8,443 nucleotides of DNA from an uncultured Ruminococcus sp. (GTDB lineage: Bacteria > Bacillota > Clostridia > Oscillospirales > Acutalibacteraceae): NCBI GenBank assembly GCA_902767125.1, contig CACXGJ010000087.1, positions 1 through 8,443 of the forward strand. The letters are read 5' to 3'. Positions 7,381 to 8,443 of this stretch are shown here, one piece after another. Each line of letters opens with the position of its first letter. The stretch's first letter is position 1. Under the pieces are notes generated by a model. That model searched no databases. It was not told where the DNA came from and saw only the letters and a list, made by a program, of their open reading frames with translations. Position numbers and translations under genes: made by a program.

Positions 7381-7435
7381 TTTGTAAAAAAAACCGTCAA
7401 AGTGTTAAAAATGTCATTCACATATTTGTAAAAAA
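7381..7435. repeat. A-tract direct repeat pair
   Basis: TTTGTAAAAAA is present at 7381-7391 and again at 7425-7435, 44 bp apart, about four helical turns. Both copies place an A-tract on the same face of the helix, which could bend the DNA or form protein contacts upstream of the amylase promoter. Low sequence complexity makes chance occurrence possible. Confidence 0.4.
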
Positions 7436-7493
7436 TCAACATGGTTACATAAATTTGAATAAATTGTTATGAAATTATGAACAAAATTACAGC

Positions 7494-7520
7494 TTTACAA
7501 AATTTTGTTTATGTTATAAA
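7494..7520 (+). promoter_or_regulatory. Probable sigma-A promoter of the amylase gene
   Basis: TTTACA (7494-7499, 5 of 6 to TTGACA) and TATAAA (7515-7520, 5 of 6 to TATAAT) are separated by 15 bp, shorter than the usual 17. The -10 is preceded by TG at 7512-7513, giving an extended -10 that lessens dependence on spacing and on the -35. Transcription would begin near 7527, leaving a leader of about 65 nt before the ATG at 7591. The AT-rich DNA just upstream could act as an UP element. Confidence 0.6.
7497..7508. promoter_or_regulatory. 12-bp palindrome between promoter elements, candidate operator
   Basis: ACAAAATTTTGT is a perfect palindrome that overlaps the end of the -35 and fills most of the spacer before the extended -10. 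A half copy, ACAAAATT, lies 16 bp upstream at 7481-7488. A protein bound here would block RNA polymerase, so a repressor site is the natural reading. No regulator can be named, and AT-rich palindromes also arise by chance. Confidence 0.4.
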
Positions 7521-7555
7521 ATGGTATCAGTGAAAAGTTGGACTCTTTATTTATA

Positions 7556-7573
7556 CAAAAAAATTATTTTTTG
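7556..7573 (+). other. A/U hairpin abutting the amylase ribosome-binding site
   Basis: CAAAAAA (7556-7562) pairs with TTTTTTG (7567-7573) around the loop ATTA. The 3' arm ends immediately before AAAGGA (7574-7579). The stem is nearly all A-U and therefore weak. It may keep the ribosome-binding site accessible or affect mRNA stability more than it blocks translation. Confidence 0.4.
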
Positions 7574-7579
7574 AAAGGA
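7574..7579 (+). promoter_or_regulatory. Ribosome-binding site that decides the amylase start
   Basis: AAAGGA lies 11 nt before the ATG at 7591. An in-frame ATG at 7579-7581 overlaps this site and could not use it, so the downstream ATG is chosen. The four extra residues of the longer form (MIDS) would not change the signal peptide reading. Confidence 0.65.
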
Positions 7580-7590
7580 TGATTGACAGT

Positions 7591-8443
7591 ATGAGCGTTT
7601 TTTCATCAAAATTCAAGAGAATCGCTAAAAGAGTTACTGCATGGTCGCTTGCTGCATTTACAGCGGCAGCGGGTTTTGCTGCAATGCCTGATGTTCTGAC
7701 AACGAAGGTCAATGCGGCGGCTGTTCTTTCGGATTCCGACAGAGGTGTTATTTTTGCAAATTCGAGAACGGATTTCCGTGATGAATCCATTTATTTCCTT
7801 ATCACAACAAGATTTTATGACGGTGATCCGAGCAACAATGCAAGAAAAAGTGAAGATACAAAAGCACAGAATCCCGAAAACGATCCCTCATGGAGAGGTG
7901 ACTTCAAGGGACTTATCGACAAGCTGGATTATATCAAGGCTCTCGGATTTACGGCTATATGGATAACTCCTGTTGTAGAGAATGATTCGGGCTATGACTA
8001 TCACGGATATCATGCTTATGATTTCAGTGCCGTTGATACAAGATATGAGTCAAACGGTGTTACCTATCAGACGCTTATTGATGCGTGTCATGAAAAGGGC
8101 ATGAAGGTCATACAGGACGTTGTATTCAACCATACATGTAACTGGGGTGAAAGAAATCTCCTCAAGCTCGAAAGCGATGTGTTTACAGAGAGAAATTCCG
8201 TTGTTATGAACGGTAAATACGGTCCCGGCGGTCAGTATACGGATACGGAAAATATCTACCACCACAACGGCTATTGCGGCGGCGGTGACTGGGACGAATA
8301 TGCGGCTCAAAACAAAACTATCGCTGATGACTGTCTTGACCTTGAAACGGAAAATCCGAAAGTCTACAATTATCTTATTGATTGTTACAAGAAGTATATC
8401 GACATGGGCGTTGACGCATTCCGTGTTGATACAGTAAAGCATA
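7591..8443 (+). CDS. Secreted GH13 alpha-amylase family enzyme, 3' end beyond window
   Basis: This is the first 284 codons of a glycoside hydrolase family 13 protein that probably cleaves alpha-1,4 links in starch outside the cell. Residues 1-43 look like a signal peptide: basic residues at 8-14, a hydrophobic stretch at 15-31 and a VNA-A type cleavage site near 42. The catalytic barrel begins with IYFLITTRFYDGDPSNN (67-83). Then come WRGDFKGLIDKLDYIKALG (101-119), IWITPVVEN (123-131), YHGYHAYDF (137-145), conserved region I DVVFNH (176-181), a region V-like LDLETENP (249-256) and region II GVDAFRVDTVKH (273-284), with Arg278 and the nucleophile Asp280. The acid/base glutamate, region IV and any C-terminal binding modules or dockerin lie past the window. 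Codons prefer ATC over ATA, unlike the upstream genes. Its own promoter and the preceding terminator indicate a separate transcript. Subfamily and exact substrate cannot be fixed from this part. Confidence 0.93.
   Translation, partial: MSVFSSKFKRIAKRVTAWSLAAFTAAAGFAAMPDVLTTKVNAAAVLSDSDRGVIFANSRTDFRDESIYFLITTRFYDGDPSNNARKSEDTKAQNPENDPSWRGDFKGLIDKLDYIKALGFTAIWITPVVENDSGYDYHGYHAYDFSAVDTRYESNGVTYQTLIDACHEKGMKVIQDVVFNHTCNWGERNLLKLESDVFTERNSVVMNGKYGPGGQYTDTENIYHHNGYCGGGDWDEYAAQNKTIADDCLDLETENPKVYNYLIDCYKKYIDMGVDAFRVDTVKH

Larger units (their letters stand above)
7318..7590. other. AT-rich intergenic control region upstream of the amylase
   Basis: No coding region is convincing here. With the terminator it makes a 338-bp gap, by far the longest in the window. 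It contains a tandem 8-mer (7330-7345), a 15-bp dyad (7350-7364), an 11-nt A-tract direct repeat (7381-7391 and 7425-7435), a promoter (7494-7520) with a palindrome between its elements, and a leader hairpin (7556-7573), each described separately. A weaker second promoter may exist (GTTACA 7444-7449, then TG-T-TATGAA ending at 7473). Repeated A-runs suggest intrinsically curved DNA. I find no tRNA, riboswitch fold or small gene. Confidence 0.7.

Noticed and set aside
7410..7463. Possible ARG boxes: a TTTGAATAAA half at 7454-7463 and an ATTCA half at 7416-7420
   Set aside because: Neither has a matching opposite half at the required spacing, so an ArgR operator is not supported.
7583..7588. 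TTGACA match to a -35 element just before the amylase start
   Set aside because: No -10 lies 16-18 bp downstream, the position is inside the translation start region, and a better promoter lies at 7494-7520.
7712..7966. Plus-strand open frame of 84 codons overlapping the amylase
   Set aside because: It is in another frame than the signal peptide and GH13 motifs and has no ribosome-binding site.
8050..8442. Minus-strand open frame of 130 codons opposite the amylase
   Set aside because: It runs antisense to GH13 regions I and II, and its Val/Ile-rich product has no recognisable family.

Overview
The window reads as chromosomal DNA from a low-to-moderate-GC Gram-positive bacterium of the class Clostridia, most likely the Ruminococcaceae/Oscillospiraceae. 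The evidence is the gene order dxs-tlyA-nadK-argR-recN, which matches the Firmicute isoprenoid/ArgR/RecN cluster (in Bacillus subtilis: dxs-yqxC-ahrC-recN). A DUF4317 protein, a family I know mainly from Clostridia, follows. Codon use is rich in ATA, AGA and AGG, and purine-rich Shine-Dalgarno sites lie at clostridial spacings. A secreted GH13 alpha-amylase after the cluster suggests a starch-using gut or rumen organism. The species cannot be named from this window.

Positions 26-7252 are one plus-strand block of seven tightly packed genes: dxs, tlyA, nadK, argR, recN, a HIT-family gene (hinT-like) and a DUF4317 gene. Gaps run from a 4-bp overlap to 22 bp, and I see no terminator or convincing promoter between genes. 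It is therefore most likely one transcript whose promoter lies upstream of the window. A strong intrinsic terminator (7272-7317) closes it.

The operon joins central housekeeping functions: isoprenoid precursor supply (DXS), ribosomal RNA 2'-O-methylation (TlyA), NADP supply (NadK), arginine-responsive repression (ArgR), double-strand-break repair (RecN) and nucleotide hydrolysis (HIT). DXS-dependent isoprenoid synthesis consumes NADPH at the next step, so NadK fits metabolically. The other associations look like conserved synteny, not one pathway. The DUF4317 protein is the only operon member without a known function.

Positions 7253-7590 are a 338-bp AT-rich intergenic region holding the terminator, a tandem 8-mer, a 15-bp dyad, repeated A-tract motifs, a probable extended -10 promoter whose spacer is almost filled by a perfect 12-bp palindrome, and a short A/U hairpin touching the ribosome-binding site. 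It serves a separately transcribed secreted GH13 amylase (7591 to the window end, truncated at the catalytic nucleophile region), whose codon use differs clearly from the operon.

I found no CRISPR array, tRNA, rRNA, insertion sequence, phage gene or defence system. The least described elements are the DUF4317 protein and the amylase control region.
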